The translations under genes and the position numbers were made by a program. Source: Corinectria fuckeliana (Eukaryota; Ascomycota; Sordariomycetes; Hypocreales; Nectriaceae). Taken from it: 64,000 bases of DNA. Positions 1-15,000 of the stretch are shown piece after piece. The notes below the pieces were generated by a model, which did no database searches, was not told where the DNA came from, and saw only the letters and a list, made by a program, of their open reading frames with translations. Numbering within the stretch: the first letter of the stretch is position 1; each line of letters opens with the position of its first letter. The stretch covers positions 362,818 through 426,817 of the forward strand of contig WPDH01000280.1 in assembly GCA_019137255.1 (NCBI GenBank), read 5' to 3'.

Positions 1-3000
1 AGAAGGTTGCTGGCGCATTCAGAATTGTCGGCACAGGATGGAAGGATACTCGGAAGACAGACTCCTCCGGTACAGGTTTGATCGTTAGGACACGAGTTCT
101 CGGGTCCACAAGTAGGAAGGGTGTCCGGCAAGCAGGTACCTGCGGTGCAAGTCTGGCCATTGTTGCAGTTGATAGTATTCTCGCAAGTAGGAAAGACTGT
201 GGGAAGGCATACGCCGGCCGTACAAGTCTCCGACGAGTCACATGTATCGTCTGAGTCGCAAGACGTAATGACTAGAGGGAGACAGGCTCCCAGTCTGCAG
301 ACCTGATCATTATCGCAGTCAGTGTCTGCTTCACAGGTAGGCAGAACGGCGGGAAGGCAGACGCCAGCTGTGCAAGTCTGTCCAGTCTCGCAAGTGGTGT
401 TATTATCGCAGGCGTTGATAGTGTCGGGTAGGCATAGGCCTGCTATGCAAGATTGTCCCTGCGCACAATCCGTAGCTGATGTGCAGGTCGGGAAGACTTC
501 AGGAAGACAAACTCCACCGGCGCAAGTCTGGCCGTCGGCGCAAGGTTCTTCGTCTGAGCAGCTGATGAGGTCGCGAGGAAGGCATACGGCGAGTCTGCAG
601 ACCTGGGTACTGGCGCATTGATCGTCGGATTCGCAAGTAGGTAGGAACTTGGGAAGACAGGCTCCATTAATACAGGACTCTCCATCACTGCAATCGGTAT
701 CATCCGTACATTGAGTGATAACATCAGGGATGCACGACCCTGAGACGCAGACATCGCCACCGGTACAGCCCTCAGCGGTAGTACAGGCTGGGAAGACAGT
801 CGGGAGACAAACACCGCCTGTACAGGTTTGGTCATCGGCACAGGCTTCATTAGAATCGCATGTGGTGACTTCCTTGGGGAAGCAAACGCCGAGCCTGCAA
901 ACCTGTTGACCGGGTTGACCGGTGCAGTCATTGTCGACGGAGCAGGTAGGTAGGACTATAGGAAGACAGACACCAGTGGTGCAGGTCTGGCCCGCGCCGC
1001 AAGTGTTGTTTCCATCGGTACAAGCTGCGAGCGTGCTTGGGAGACAGACGCCCGCAGTACAGCTGTCACCATCGGCACAGTCGGTATCGGCCGTACATGA
1101 AGGGATAGCCAGAGCGATGCAAATTCCGGCTGTGCAAGCCTCGGTGGAAGCACAGTCGGTGTCGGAGATGCACACCGAGAGATCATTGGGAATGCAGACA
1201 CTGAGACGACAGACGCTGTCGGTACTGCAATCCGCGTCGGCTATGCAAGTGTTCAAGGTATCAGGAAGACAGGCGCCAGATGTGCAGGTTTGACCGGATT
1301 CGCACCCCGTATCGTCAGTACAGCCAGCAATACCAACGGGAAGGCAGAGGCCGGCCGTGCAGGTGTTGCCGCTGCCACAGTCGTCGCTGGTCTGGCAACC
1401 GGAGAAGACCTCAGGAACGCAAAGACCAGCCGTGCAAGTCTGCGAAGCGCCACAATCGGTATTGTTTTGACACGCAGTAATCTCCTGGGGAATACACACT
1501 CCGAGTCGACAAGCCTCGCCAGAACGGCAATCGGTATCACGAGTGCAATCGGGCAATATGTCGGGAAGACAGACTCCTGAAGTACAGGTTTGCCCGGAAG
1601 CACAAGGCTTTCCATCATCGCAGGCCGGTAGAGTAGTGGGGAGACAGACACCAGCAACGCAGAGGTTATCAGCGTCGCAGTTTGAGTCTGTTTGACAAAG
1701 AGGGAAGGTTGAGGAGAGGCAAATTCCGCCGGTACAAGCCTGGTCGACAGCGCATTCCTCGTCAACTTGACAAAGTGCAAGGTCCTGGGGAACGCATACA
1801 CCGAGCCGACAGAGTAAGTCGCTGGCGCAGTCGCTGTCGGCTGAACAAAAAGGCAAAGAATCTGGGAGGCATACTCCTTGGGTGCAAGTCTGGCCGTCGT
1901 CGCAATCGCTAGTCTCAGTACAAGTAGCGAGACCCGTCGGAAGGCAGACGCCGCCGGTGCATGTCTCGCTGCTGCCACAGTCCGAGTCTTGCTCACACGT
2001 GTGGAAGACCTTTAGTATGCAGATACCGCCAGTACATGTTTGGTTCTCAGTGCAATCTGTGTCAGCCGTGCAAGTATTGAGCTCCTGGGGGAGGCAGACT
2101 CCGAGGCGACAGACGCCGTTATCACAGTCGGTGTCGGCGGTACAAGCAGGCAGTGTCGGGAGACAGACTCCCATAGTGCATGTCTGGTCTTGCCCGCAAG
2201 GTTTCTCGTCTGAGCAGGCGTCCAAGCTGCCGGGAAGACAGACGCCGGCGGTACATGCCTGTCCGGTACCACAGTCCGTGTTTGCCGTACATGTAGGAAA
2301 GACAATTGGGAGGCAGACTCCTCCGGTACAAGTTTGGCCATCAGCGCATGAGCTATCCGTCTCACAGACGGTAATGTCTGAGGGAAGACAGACACCTAAG
2401 CGGCATACGCCGTCGTCCTCGCAATCGCTATCGGACGAGCAATTAGACAACACCCGTGGGAGACAGACGCCGGAAGTACATGTCTGAGACGCAGTACAGT
2501 CAGAGGCCAGCGTGCAGGCATCCAGACCAAGGGGAAGACAGAGACCAGCCGTACAGGATTCGCCTGAAGCGCAGTCAGAGTCTGCGGTGCAGGTGGGGTA
2601 TAGAGGAGGTAGGCAAATTCCGCCGGTGCACACATCGTCTGCAGTACAGTCGGTATCGGCCTGGCAAACTGTGGTTTCCTGGGGAATACAGACGCCGAGT
2701 CGGCAAAGCTGATCGACGGCGCAATCCGAGTCAAGATTGCAGTCAGGGAGGACTGCAGGAAGACAGGCTCCTGACACACAGGTAAGACCGTCGCCACAGT
2801 CAGTATCAGGCGTACAAGGCTGGATGGCATCCGGGAGGCAGACACCGTTGGCGCAAGCCTCTGAGGTACCACAGTCGCTATCAGATTGACAAGGAGGCAA
2901 TAGCGTCGGAAGACAAATACCACCAGTGCAGCTCTGATCCGTGTTGCAGTCACTGTCGCTCTGGCAGGTGGCGAGGGGCGAAGGTAAACAAACGCCAAGT

Positions 3001-6000
3001 CTGCAGACATCGCCACCTCCACAGTCCGTATCAGCCGCACACGCGGGCAGGACAGACGGAAGGCAAGCGCCAGCAGTACAGGTTTGGCCATCACCGCAAT
3101 CTGAGTCACCAGAGCAGCCACCAAGGCCATAAGGAAGACACGTCCCAGCAGTGCAGTCTTCGCCATTATCGCAGTCGTTGTTTGACTGACAGGGAGAAAA
3201 GATCGATGCAAGGCAGACACCAGCAAGGCAAGTCAGGTTTTCAGAGCAGTCGGTGTCGGCGGTGCAGGTCACTAGGTCCCTCGGAACGCAAACGCCAAGC
3301 CTACATACTTCTTCAGCAGTGCAGGTGGTGTCGTCCGAGCAGGTAGGCAAGACTGTTGGGAGGCAAACGCTCTCAGTGCAGGTCTGGTTATCGGCACATG
3401 GGGTATCGTCCCCGCAGTTGTTCAGGCCACTGGGAAGGCAAATGCCCGCAGTGCAGACCTGCCCGGTGGTGCAGTCACCGTCAGCTTGACAGTCGGGGAA
3501 GACTTCTGGGAGGCAGACGCCTGCTGTGCAAGCTTGGCTAGTGCCGCAGTCTCCGTCAGCAGTACAGGTTGCAAGGTCAGTAGGCAGGCAAACGCCAAGT
3601 CTACAGACCTCATCACTACCACAAGCAGTGTCGTCTGAGCAGGTAGGCAGTACTGTTGGCAGACAGACGCCTCCGGTGCAAGATTGACCTTCAGGGCACG
3701 CGGCATTGGTAGAACAGTTGCTTAAGTCGGCTGGAAGACAAATTCCACCGGTGCAGGTCACGCCGTCTTGGCAATCCGTATCTGCTGTGCAGTCTGGGAA
3801 AGGCTTAGGGACGCAAATTCCAGCGGCACAAGTCTGAGCGTTGCTACAATCGGCGTCGGCTTGACAGACCGAAAGATCTCGAGGAATGCACACTCCAAGT
3901 CTACAGGCCTCATCGGTAGCGCAGCCGGAGTCTTCAGAGCAAGTAGGTAGAACAGTGGGGAGGCAGACTCCGGCAGAGCAAGTCTGATCAGCAAGACAAT
4001 CGGAGTCAGCTGAGCAGGTGTTGATATTGTTGGGAAGGCAGATTCCTGCTTCGCAAGATTCGCCAGTACCGCAATCCGTAGTAGAGTTACATGTAGGAAA
4101 TACGGTTGGTAGGCAAATCCCGGCTGTGCAAGTCTGGCCCTCGCCGCAGGATGTATTGCTGTCGCAAGTTGACAGGTCTCTAGGAATGCACACCCCGACT
4201 CTGCAAACCTCGTTCACCTCGCAAGTGCTGTCGTCTGTGCAGGCGGGCAGAATCGTCGGGAGACAAACGCCCCCGGTACAACTCTGAGAGGTAGAGCAAT
4301 CGGCATCAGTCGTGCAGGTGTTGATGGTATCTGGAAGGCAGACACCTGCCTGACAAACCTGACCGGTACTACAGTCGGTAGCAACATTGCATGTGGGGAA
4401 AACCTCAGTAATGCATATTCCGCTTGTGCAGGTCTGTCCCTCTCCGCAAGAGGCGTCGGTGTCGCAAGTGGCAAGATCCCTAGGAATACAGACACCAAGT
4501 CTGCAGACCTGATCGGCATCACAAGCTGCATCGCCCTGACAAGTGGGCAGGATAGTGGGTAGGCATACGCCGCTGATACAGGTCTGTGAAGTGGAACAGT
4601 CCGCATCAGTTGAGCAAGTATCGATGGTGTCAGGAAGACAAATGCCAGCCTGACAAACCTGACTTCCAGTACAGTCCGTGCTGGTTGTGCAAGTAGGAAA
4701 GACTTCGGCTAGACAGATTCCAGCTGTGCATACTTGACCATCGCTACAAGCATCATCGTTGTCGCAGGGCGTAAGGTCTTGGGGAATACAAACGCCAAGC
4801 TTGCAGACCTGGTCAACGTCGCAAGAGCTGTCGTCTGTGCAAGCCGGTAAGATGGTCGGCAGGCAAATTCCACCAGTGCAGGTTTGAGTAGACAAGCAGT
4901 CGGCATCAGCTGTACAATTGTTGACAGCTTCTGGAAGACATATTCCAGACTGGCAGGTCTCGCCGCTGTCACAGTCTGTGGTGGCTGTACAGGCTGGGAA
5001 GGCATCTGGAAGACAGACGCCCGCTGTGCAAGTTTCCACATCACTGCAATCTGTAATACTGACACAGACTGTAAGATTCCGGGGAATACATACGCCTAGT
5101 CGGCAAAGCCCGTCATTGTCGCAATCAGTATCAGTCGTGCAGCTCGGCAAGATGGATGGAAGACAGACTCCGCTTGTGCAGGACTGGCCTGTAGAGCAGT
5201 CTCCGTCTGTAGAACAGCTCTGAACAGCGGCAGGAAGGCAGATATCGGCCTGACATGTCTCGCCACTGGTGCAATCGGTAGTGCTTGTACAGACAGGAAA
5301 GACCTTGGGAAGGCAGACCCCAGCTGTACAGACATTACCGTCAGCACACTCATTATCGGTGCCACAGGTTGTCAATGTTCGGGGAACGCAGACGCCAAGG
5401 CGGCAGACGTTATCGCTGCTGCAGTCTGTATCAGCCGTACAGACGGGCAGAACTGTTGGAAAGCAGACTCCGCCAGTGCAAGCTTGGTTCTCGGAGCAGT
5501 CTCCATCAGTCGAACAAGTCTGGACAGTGGCTGGAAGACATATGTTAGCCTGGCAAGCCTGGCTAGTGCTACAGTCGGTATCGGTGGTGCAGGCAGGTAA
5601 CACTGTGGGGAGACAGATTCCGGCAGTACAGGTCTGGTTATTAGAGCAGTCGTTGTCGGCGCTGCAGACGGTAATATCTCGAGGCACACAGACGCCAAGT
5701 CGGCAGACCTGGGTATCGTCGCATGCCGAATCGGTGTCACACTGAGGTAGTATATCGGGAAGGCAGACACCACTCGTGCAAACCTGGTTGTCAGAGCATT
5801 CTGAACTGATAGAGCAAGACTGAACACCTTGGGGAAGGCAGACGCCTGCAGTGCAGACCTCTCCAGTACTGCAACCCGCATCGGATGTGCAGCCAGGGAG
5901 AACCTGGGGAAGACAAATTCCAGCGGTACAGACCTGACCAGTGGAACAATCGGCGTCGACCCCACAAACTGTAAGATCCCTGGGCACACAAACACCAAGT

Positions 6001-9000
6001 CGGCAGACCTCGCTGCTCGAGCATGTTGAATCATCAGTACATTCTGGCAGGATGGCTGGAAGGCAGGCTCCAGCAGTGCAAATCTGGCTATTCGTGCAGT
6101 CTGTATCAGTTGAGCAGGTGTCGATGCCGCTAGGAAGGCAGATTCCAGCAGTGCAGACCTCATTCGAGCCGCAGGCCGAGTCAGACGCACACTCAGGGAG
6201 AACTTGGGCGATGCAGATTCCGCCAGTACAGGCTTGATCGGACTCGCAGTCGACATCGCCCTGGCAGACTGTCAAGGGGTCTGGGACACAGACGCCAAGT
6301 CGACATAGTTGATTGTCGCCACAGCTACTGTCTGCAGTGCAGGTAGGCAGAGTGTCGGGAAGACAGGCGCCACTAGTACAACTCTGACCATCAGAACAGT
6401 CTGAATCTGCGGTGCAAGTAGAGATGGTTTGGGGAAGGCAGACGCCAGCAACGCATGACTGGTCATCGGCACAGTTTTGATCGGTCGTGCAAGGTGGGAA
6501 AAGCCCAGGGAGACAGACGCCGGCGGTACAAACCTGGCCGGTGATGCAGTCCCCATCAGCTTGACAGACAGTAAGCTCCTCAGGGATGCAGACTCCGAGT
6601 CGGCAAACCTGATCGCTGCCACAGTCACTATCGAGACTGCAGGTAGGCAAAGCGTCAGGGAGGCAGAGACCTGATGTGCAGGCTTGTCCTTGAGCACAGT
6701 CCGAGTTGGCTGTGCAGGTATCTAGGCCTTGAGGCAAGCAAACACTAGCGAGACACGATTCGTCCTGGCCGCAGTTCTCATCGGAAGTACACGAGGCAAA
6801 TAGTGGCAGGCAAACACCAGCTGTGCAAGACTGGCCAGGTCCGCAGTCAGCATCTGATGTGCAGGTGCTGAGCGTGTCTGGAATGCAAGCTCCGAGTCTG
6901 CAAATTTGCTGGTCGCCTGTACAGTCGCTGTCGTCGGTACAGGGTAGCAAAGTGCCCGGAAGGCAAACTCCAGATGTGCAAGTCTGTCCTGTCGAACAGT
7001 CGGAATCCGCAGTGCAGGTATTTAGGTTTTGAGGGAAACAAGTTCCGCCGAGGCAAGCTTCTTCGTCGCCGCAATCAGTATTGGTCGTGCAGGTTGGGAA
7101 AACCGTAGGTAGGCAGATTCCGGCCGTGCAAGATTGCCCATTTCCGCAATCGCTGTCCGCTGAGCACACGATGACGGTGGAAGGAACACAAACTCCGAGT
7201 CGACAGACCTCCTGCTGGCCGGTGCACTGGCTATCGACGGAGCATAAAGGAAGAGCAGACGGAAGGCATACTCCAGAAGTGCAAGTCTGGCCCGTTGCAC
7301 AGTCCGTATCCGCTGTGCATGTATCGATGCCTTGGGGAAGACATATGCCACCAAGGCATGATTCTTCTGGTCTACAATCGGTATTGGTCGAGCAGCCAGG
7401 GAGGGCTTTTGGAAGGCACACGCCAGCTGTGCAAGTTTGAGTGGCATCGCAATCGTCGTTAGAAGCGCATGAGGCGATGGCCTCCGGGATACAGACTCCG
7501 AGTCGGCAGACGTCTTGTCCGCTGGTGCAGTCGCTGTCGACAGTGCACACGGGAAGATCTGTTGGAAGGCAGACCCCAGCCGTGCAAGTTTGTCCCTCCG
7601 CACACGGGTTTTCAGTCCCGCAGGTATCGAGGCCTGAAGGCAAACAGGTTCCCCCAATACAGGACTGGTTTGAGCCACAGTCCGAATCAGTTGTGCAATT
7701 GGGGAAGACTTGCGTAATGCAGATACCGCCCGAGCAATCTTCGGTATCGCTACAATCATCCGCAGTCGTGCATGGGGTCAAGGTTTGAGGAAGACAGACA
7801 CCCAATCGGCACACTTCCTGGTCACCCGTACAGTTGGTATCAGCCGTGCATGCAGGTAGAGTTGCTGGAAGACAGACTCCAGACGTGCAAGTCTGGCCAT
7901 TAGGGCAAGGTGTGTCAGTATCGCAGGTAGGTAAAGCACCAGGAAGGCAGACTCCGGCAACACAAGATTGTCCTTGTCCACAGCTTTCATCAGTCGTACA
8001 GGTTGGGAAAACCTGGGGAGCGCAAATGCCAGCGGTACATGATTCGGTATCGCCACAATCGTTGTCGGTTGTGCAAGTTGATAAAGTAATTGCGATACAC
8101 GCTCCTAGGCGGCAAACCTGTACACCTTCCGTACAATCGGTATCGGCAGTGCATGGAGGGAGATCAGTAGGAAGACAGACGCCAGCTGTGCAGGTTTGGC
8201 CATTGGTACATGACGCATCATCACCACAGGTGTCCAGCCCTTGAGGGAGGCATACTCCAGCAAGACACGATAGACCATCGGTGCAGTCCTGATCGGCTGT
8301 ACAGTTGGCGAAAACTTGAGGCAAGCAAATTCCACTTGTGCAAACCTGACTATCACCACAGTCGGAATCGGCCGTGCATGTGAGGAGCGGATCCGGAAGA
8401 CAGAGTCCTCGCTGGCAAACCTGTCCAGAGCTGCAGTTTGTACTTTGAGTGCAGGTTGGCAAAGCATTAGGGAGACAAACTCCGGATGTGCAAGTCTGGC
8501 CGTCGGGGCATGGAGTATCGGTATCGCAGGTAGGGATGGTGTCTGGAAGGCAGATACCCGCGGTACACGACTCTCCCTGATTGCAATCCGAATCAGCCGT
8601 ACAGCTAGGGACAACTGATGCCAAGCAGATTCCGCCCGTACAAGACTGATTGTTGTCACAGTCTGTATCAGCCGTACACACAACAAGGGGATTGGGGAGG
8701 CAAAGGCCAAGTTGACAGACTTGGCCAGAAGTGCAGTTGCTATCCGCTGTGCAAGTCGGCAAAACGTCTGGAAGGCAAACTCCAGATGTGCAGGTTTGAC
8801 CATCAGCGCAAGGGTTGTTGGTATCGCAGGCAGGAATGTCGTTAGAAAGACAAATGCCCGCAATGCATGACTGGTCTTGTTTACAGTCCTGATCAACCGT
8901 GCATGTAGGAACGAGCTGAGGCAAGCAAATGCCAGCGGTGCAAGACTCGCTCTGGCCGCAGTCAGAATCAGCCGTGCATGCTGTAAGGGGATCAGGAAGG

Positions 9001-12000
9001 CAGACGCCTAGCTGGCAGATTTGGCTGGAGCCGCAGTCGCTGGTCGTGGTGCATGTTGGCAGAGTATCAGGGAGACACACTCCGGCTGTACAGGTTTGTC
9101 CTTGAGCGCAGTCTGAGTCTGCTGAGCAAGCGTCAATGCCTTGAGGTAGGCAAATGCCGACTAAACAAGACTCGCCGTTGCTACAATCCGTGTCTGCTGT
9201 GCAGTCCGGTGGAACTTGGGCAATGCAGATACCGCCAGTACACGCCTGACTTGTTTCACAGTCGTTGTCTGTCGTGCAAGTAACGATAGGACTGGGAAGG
9301 CAAACGCCCAAGGTACAGGCTTGGCCACTTCCACAATCGCCACCTACGGAGCAAGTAGGTAGAGCGTCGGGGAGACAGACGCCAGAAGTACAAGATTGTC
9401 CCTCGCCGCAGTCCGAGTCGCCTGAGCAGGTTTGGATGCCCTGTGGGAGGCAGACACCTGCCACACAAGATTCGCCGTCACCACAGTCCGCATCAGCGGT
9501 GCATTCAGGGTCAGGAAAAACCTGCGGAAGGCAGAGGCCAGCAGTACATGTCTGGTTTGCACCACAGTCGGTACCAGTAGCACAAGTGACGACGGGGTCG
9601 GGTAGGCAGACGCCTCCGGTGCAGATTTGACCGTCATCACAATCGCTGTTGAGGGAGCAAGTAGGCAAGACAGTGGGAAGACAGGCGCCAGAGGTGCAAG
9701 AAAGACCCTCGCCACAGTCTGAGTCGGCGGAGCAAGTATCGATACCTTGCGGGAGGCAAATTCCTGCGAGGCACGACTCGCCTTGATCGCAGTCTGTATC
9801 AGCCGTGCAGTCAGGAAGAACCTGGGGAAGGCAGAGACCAGCAGTACAGGTCTCACTACTTAAGTCGCAGTCGGAATCGGCGGTGCAAGTAGCAAATGAC
9901 TCAGGAATGCAAACACCCAGACGGCAGACCTGGCTAGTACCACAGTCGCTGTCTAAGGAGCAAGTGGGCAGGGCAGTAGGAAGACAGACGCCAGACGTGC
10001 AAGACAGTCCATCACGGCAGTCTGAGTCGTCTGAACAGGTGCTGATATCTGAAGGAAGGCAAATGCCACCAAGACAAGATTCTCCCTCAGCGCAGTTATC
10101 ATCATTTGCACAAGTTGGCAAGACGCTAGAGAGACAGATGCCACCTGTGCAGGCTTGGTTCTTGTCGCAGTCGTCGTCGTTCGTGCAAACAGTCAGAGTT
10201 TCGGGAATGCAGATTCCCAGTCGACACACGAGGTCGTCAGCACAGTCAGCATCCACTGAACAAGCCGGCAAGACATCGGGGAGACAGACTCCGGACGCGC
10301 AAGTCTGGCCTTCGGGACAAGTCGAATCGTCTTGACAAGTATCCAAGCCTTGAGGGAGGCAGATGCCAGCCACACAGGACTGGCCATCGGTGCATTCGGT
10401 ATTCGCTTCACAGGTTGGGAAGACAGCCGGAAGACAGACGCCAGCCGTGCAAGTCTCGCCTGTGGCGCAGTCGCCGTCTGCCTGGCATGTAGGCAAGACC
10501 TTTGGTACGCAAAGACCTGCGGTGCAGACTTCATCGGCAGCACAATCGCCGTCCCCAGAGCAAGAAACCTGAGGAAGACATAGGCCTGCTGTGCAGGTCT
10601 CGGCGTTCTGGCAATCACTGTCGCTCTGGCAGGTAGTGAGAGTTGATGGAAGGCACACGCCGAGTGTACAAGTTTGTCCATCACAGTCAGAATCATTGTT
10701 GCAAGTAGGCAAGGTGGAGGGCAAGCAGACACCGCTCGTGCACGACTGACCGTCAGCACAGTCAATATCGGCTGAGCATGAAGCAAGGCCATCAGGTAAG
10801 CACAATCCAGCAGTGCACGTCTCGTTAGTTCCACAGTCATCTGAGGTGGTGCAAGTCGGGATGCCGGTACCAGGCACACAGGCGCCAGCTGTGCAAGACT
10901 CCCCGTTTTCACAATCATCCGAGGTTGTGCAGGTAGAGCCGATAGTGCCAGACAGACAGATACCGGCTGTACATATTTGACTGTTGGAGCAGTCGCTGTC
11001 GGCCGTACAGACAGTGAGGACCTTAGGCAAGCAAACTCCAAGTGTGCAAACCTCGGTGCTGTTACAAGAAGAAGAATCTTGGCAAGTAGGAAGAACCGTA
11101 GGAAGACAGACCCCAGAGGTACAAGAGAGCCCATTTTCGCAGTCTGAGTCGGCTGAGCAGGTATCTATGATATCAGGCAGGCAAATGCCAACAGTGCATG
11201 CCTGGCCGGTGTCACAATCGCTATCGGAGTTGCAAGTAGGGAAAGGTACGCTGGCGATACAGAAACCAGCCGTGCAAGTTTGATCTTCAGTGCAATCGGT
11301 GTCGGCAGTGCAAGTTCCAAGACTTGAAGGAAGGCAGACTCCAAGCTTGCAGACCCGGCCCCTTTCGCAGGCAGAATCGTCCTGGCAAGTGGGAAGACCG
11401 GGAAGACAGGCTCCAGAGGTGCAAGTGAGTCCATCGGCGCAGTCTAAGTCGGCTGAGCAAGTAGTGACAGCGTCGGGAAGGCAAATACCAGCCGTACAGG
11501 CTTGGCCCTTTGCACAATCGTCCAAGGTGTCACAAGTCGGGAAAATTTGAGTGGCAAGGCAAAGGCCAGCCGTACAGGTCTGATTGGTGCCGCAGTCGGC
11601 ATCAGTGGTGCAGGTGTCCAGTACTTTAGGGATACAGACTCCAAGCCTACAAGCCTCACTGGCATCACAGGCGGAATCGTCCGTACAGGTAGGGAGGACA
11701 CTCGGGAGACAAACCCCACTGGTGCAAGATAGTCCATCATTGCAGTCGGAGTCTACAGAACATGTAGTGATCGTGTCAGGAAGACAGATACCAGCCGTGC
11801 AAGCCTCGCCGTCACCGCAGTCAGCAGCGGTCGTGCAAGTTGGAAGCACTTCCTGGGGAAGACAGAGACCAGCTGTGCAGGTCTCACCAGTTCCACAATC
11901 TTCGTCAGCCTGGCAGACGGTGACGACATCTGGAAGACAGACTCCAAGGGTAGAGCATTTGAAGCCATCCTGACAAGCGGCATCTGTCGTGCAGGTAGGC

Positions 12001-15000
12001 AAGGTAGCGGGCACACAAACTCCTGATACACAGGACTGGCCGTCCTCACAGTCTAATCCAGATGCGCAAGTATCGAGAACACTAGGCACACACAGACCCG
12101 ACAAGCAAGTCTCGCTAGGATCACAATCGCTGTTTGTCTGGCAAGAGATTGCGGCCGATGGAAGACAAAGTCCGGCAGTACAGGACTGACCAGAGCCACA
12201 CCCATCATCATTTTCGCAGGCGGTTACGACAATGGGGAAGCAGATTCCAAGCGCAGCTGAGCAGGCTTCCCCATTGCCACACTCGGAATCGCTAGTGCAA
12301 GTAGGGAGGACGTCAGGAACACAAAGTCCCGAGACGCAAGACTGGCCTTCGCCGCAATTAGATCCAGCAGAGCACGTATTCAGGGTGTTTGGGAGACAGA
12401 GACCCGCGACGCAGTCCTGGTTCGCATCACAGTCGCTATCCACCTGGCAAGATGGCACAACTGATGAAAGGCAGAGACCGGCAGTGCAGGATTGGCCCGA
12501 GCTGCAACCTGTATCGTCTTGGCAGGAAGTGATAACTGTAGGAAGACAAACTCCCAATCCGGCGGAACAGCTTTGTCCCTCGCCACATTGTGCGTCGCTA
12601 GTACAAGAGGGCAAGACTTCGGGAAGGCAGACTCCTGCTGTGCAGGTCTGACCATCGCCACAGTCTGAATTGCCGGTACATGTAGGCAAGGTATCGGGAA
12701 GGCAAACGCCAGAGACGCAATTCTCGCTTTCACCACAATCTGCGTCGACCTGACAGGTCGCGACGATAGAAGGAAGACAGATCCCAGTAGTACAAGTGTC
12801 TCCTGCGCTGCAGTCACTATCGCTTTGACAGGACACAATAACGGTGGGGAGGCAGACTCCTAATGTGCACGACTGGCCACTTCCACAGTCTGAATCGCCC
12901 GAGCAGGTGGGAAGGACATCTGGGAGACAGACTCCGGATGTGCACTTCTGACCTTCAGAGCAACTAGCGTCGTCTGTGCAAACAGGAAGAGTGTCTGGAA
13001 GGCAAACTCCTGAAATGCAGCTCTCGCCTTGACCGCAGTCTCCATCGGCCTGGCAGGTCGGGATAACCGAGGGCAGGCAAATTCCAGCAGTGCAAGAACC
13101 ACCACCCGAGCCGCAATCCTGATCGCTTTCACAAGATGTAACGACCTTGGGAAAGCAAACTCCAAGTGAGACGGAACAGGCTTGGCCGTCACCGCAGTCT
13201 GAGTCGCTAGTGCAGGTTGGGAGGACATCAGGAACGCAGACTCCCAATGTGCAAGTCTGGCCTAGGTCACAGCCAGTTCCGTTCGTGCAAACGGGTAGGA
13301 CATCGGGAACACAGACACCTGAGACGCAGTTCTGGTTTTCATCACAATCTGTATCAGCCTGGCAAGTAGGCACCAATGAGGGGATGCAGATACCAGCGGC
13401 ACAGGTTTCACCCTGTGAGCATTGGTCATCTCCATCGCAAGATTTGATAACAGCAGGGAGACAGACTCCAAGAGTACAGGTTTGATTGGCTGGACAGGGA
13501 GTGTCCGCACCACAAGTAGGTAGGGCATCAGGAAGACAGACACCCAGGGTGCAGGTCTGTCCTGTACCGCAATCCTGACCATTTCCGCAGGTAGGTAGAG
13601 TACTGGGAAGACAGACTTGGGCAACGCACTGCTGGTCGGAGCCACAATCCGAATCCTGAGAACAGGTATCGGGATGTGTGGAAGTGAGTATACAGAGGCC
13701 ATCCACGCATGCGCAGAAGCCTCCAAGAATGCAGAGGTTCACCTGCGAGGTGCAGGTGGAGTTGTTCGTGCACTTAATTGACGTCAAACAAACACCGTTC
13801 TGGCAATCCTGACCCGAGGGGCAATCTCCATTGGTGCCACACAGCGAAACGCCGTCGTTGAGGATACAGAAGCCATTCGTGCAGATGCAAAGGCCGAGTG
13901 CACAGAGGCCTGCGCCAAGCGCGCAATCGCTGTTCTGGGTACAGGTGGTAGTAGTGTTCTCGGGAACGCAAGACCCGCCTTCGCAGACGTCAGTGCCGTC
14001 ACAATCTGTATCGGATTGACACAAAGTGCTGGTGACGCAAGAGCCATTTGCATCACAAGTTTGGCCGGTAGGACAATCTGTATCTGAGGAGCATCCTGTT
14101 GGAGCAGTACAAACTCCAGAGGAGCAGGTCTGGCCGCTCGAACAGTCGCCATCAGATGAACAGCTAGTAGTGGGAGGATTGCAAACGCCAGATTCGCAGG
14201 TCTGCCCGCTAGGACAATCGGTATCCGAGGAGCAGCCAGTGGCGACCGGAGGCGTACAGACCCCAGACTCACAGGTCTCACCGGAGTCGCAGTCACTATC
14301 AGATAAACAAGGTATCGAAACCGTGCAGACCCCGGATTGGCACGCCTGGCCATCATCACAGTCGCTATCCCCAGTGCAAGCAGGAGGTGATGTAGTGCAG
14401 ATCCCAGATTCGCAGGTTTCACCAGAATCACAATCACTATCAGACGAACAGTCGCTAGTTGTCGGCGGCGTGCAGGTCCCAGATTCGCAGGTTTGGTCGG
14501 TAGAACAATCAGTATTTGATGAACATGCAGCCGCGGCAGTGCAGACGCCGGATTGACATGTCTGGCTATCATCACAATCGGCGTCCACTGCACAAGTGGT
14601 TGATACAGTGCAGACTCCAGCTACACAATTCTGGCCGCTTGCGCAATCATCATTAGATGAGCAGCTGTCTGTGGTAGATGGTGTGCAAACTCCAGACACG
14701 CATGTTTGTCCATCGTCGCAGTCGCTGTCGGTCGTGCAGTTAGTCGTGGCGGGAGGTGTGCAGACACCAAAGTCGCAGGTCTGGCCAGTAGGACAATCGG
14801 TGTCCGTTGAACAGCCAGCCGCAGTAGTGCAGATGCCGGATTGGCATGTCTGGCCAACATCGCAGTCGGTAGCTGTGGTACAGTTTGGCGTAACAGGAGG
14901 TGTGCAGATACCAGACACGCATGTTTGGCCATCATCGCAGTCACTGTCAGTTGTGCAGTTAGTCGTGGCGGGAGGTGTACAGACCCCGGACTGGCAAGTC

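Noticed and set aside
295..10527. CRISPR-like or satellite-like regular repeat
   Set aside because: The 300-bp period lies inside one open reading frame, units diverge mainly at synonymous sites, and there are no unique spacers. It is protein-coding repetition.
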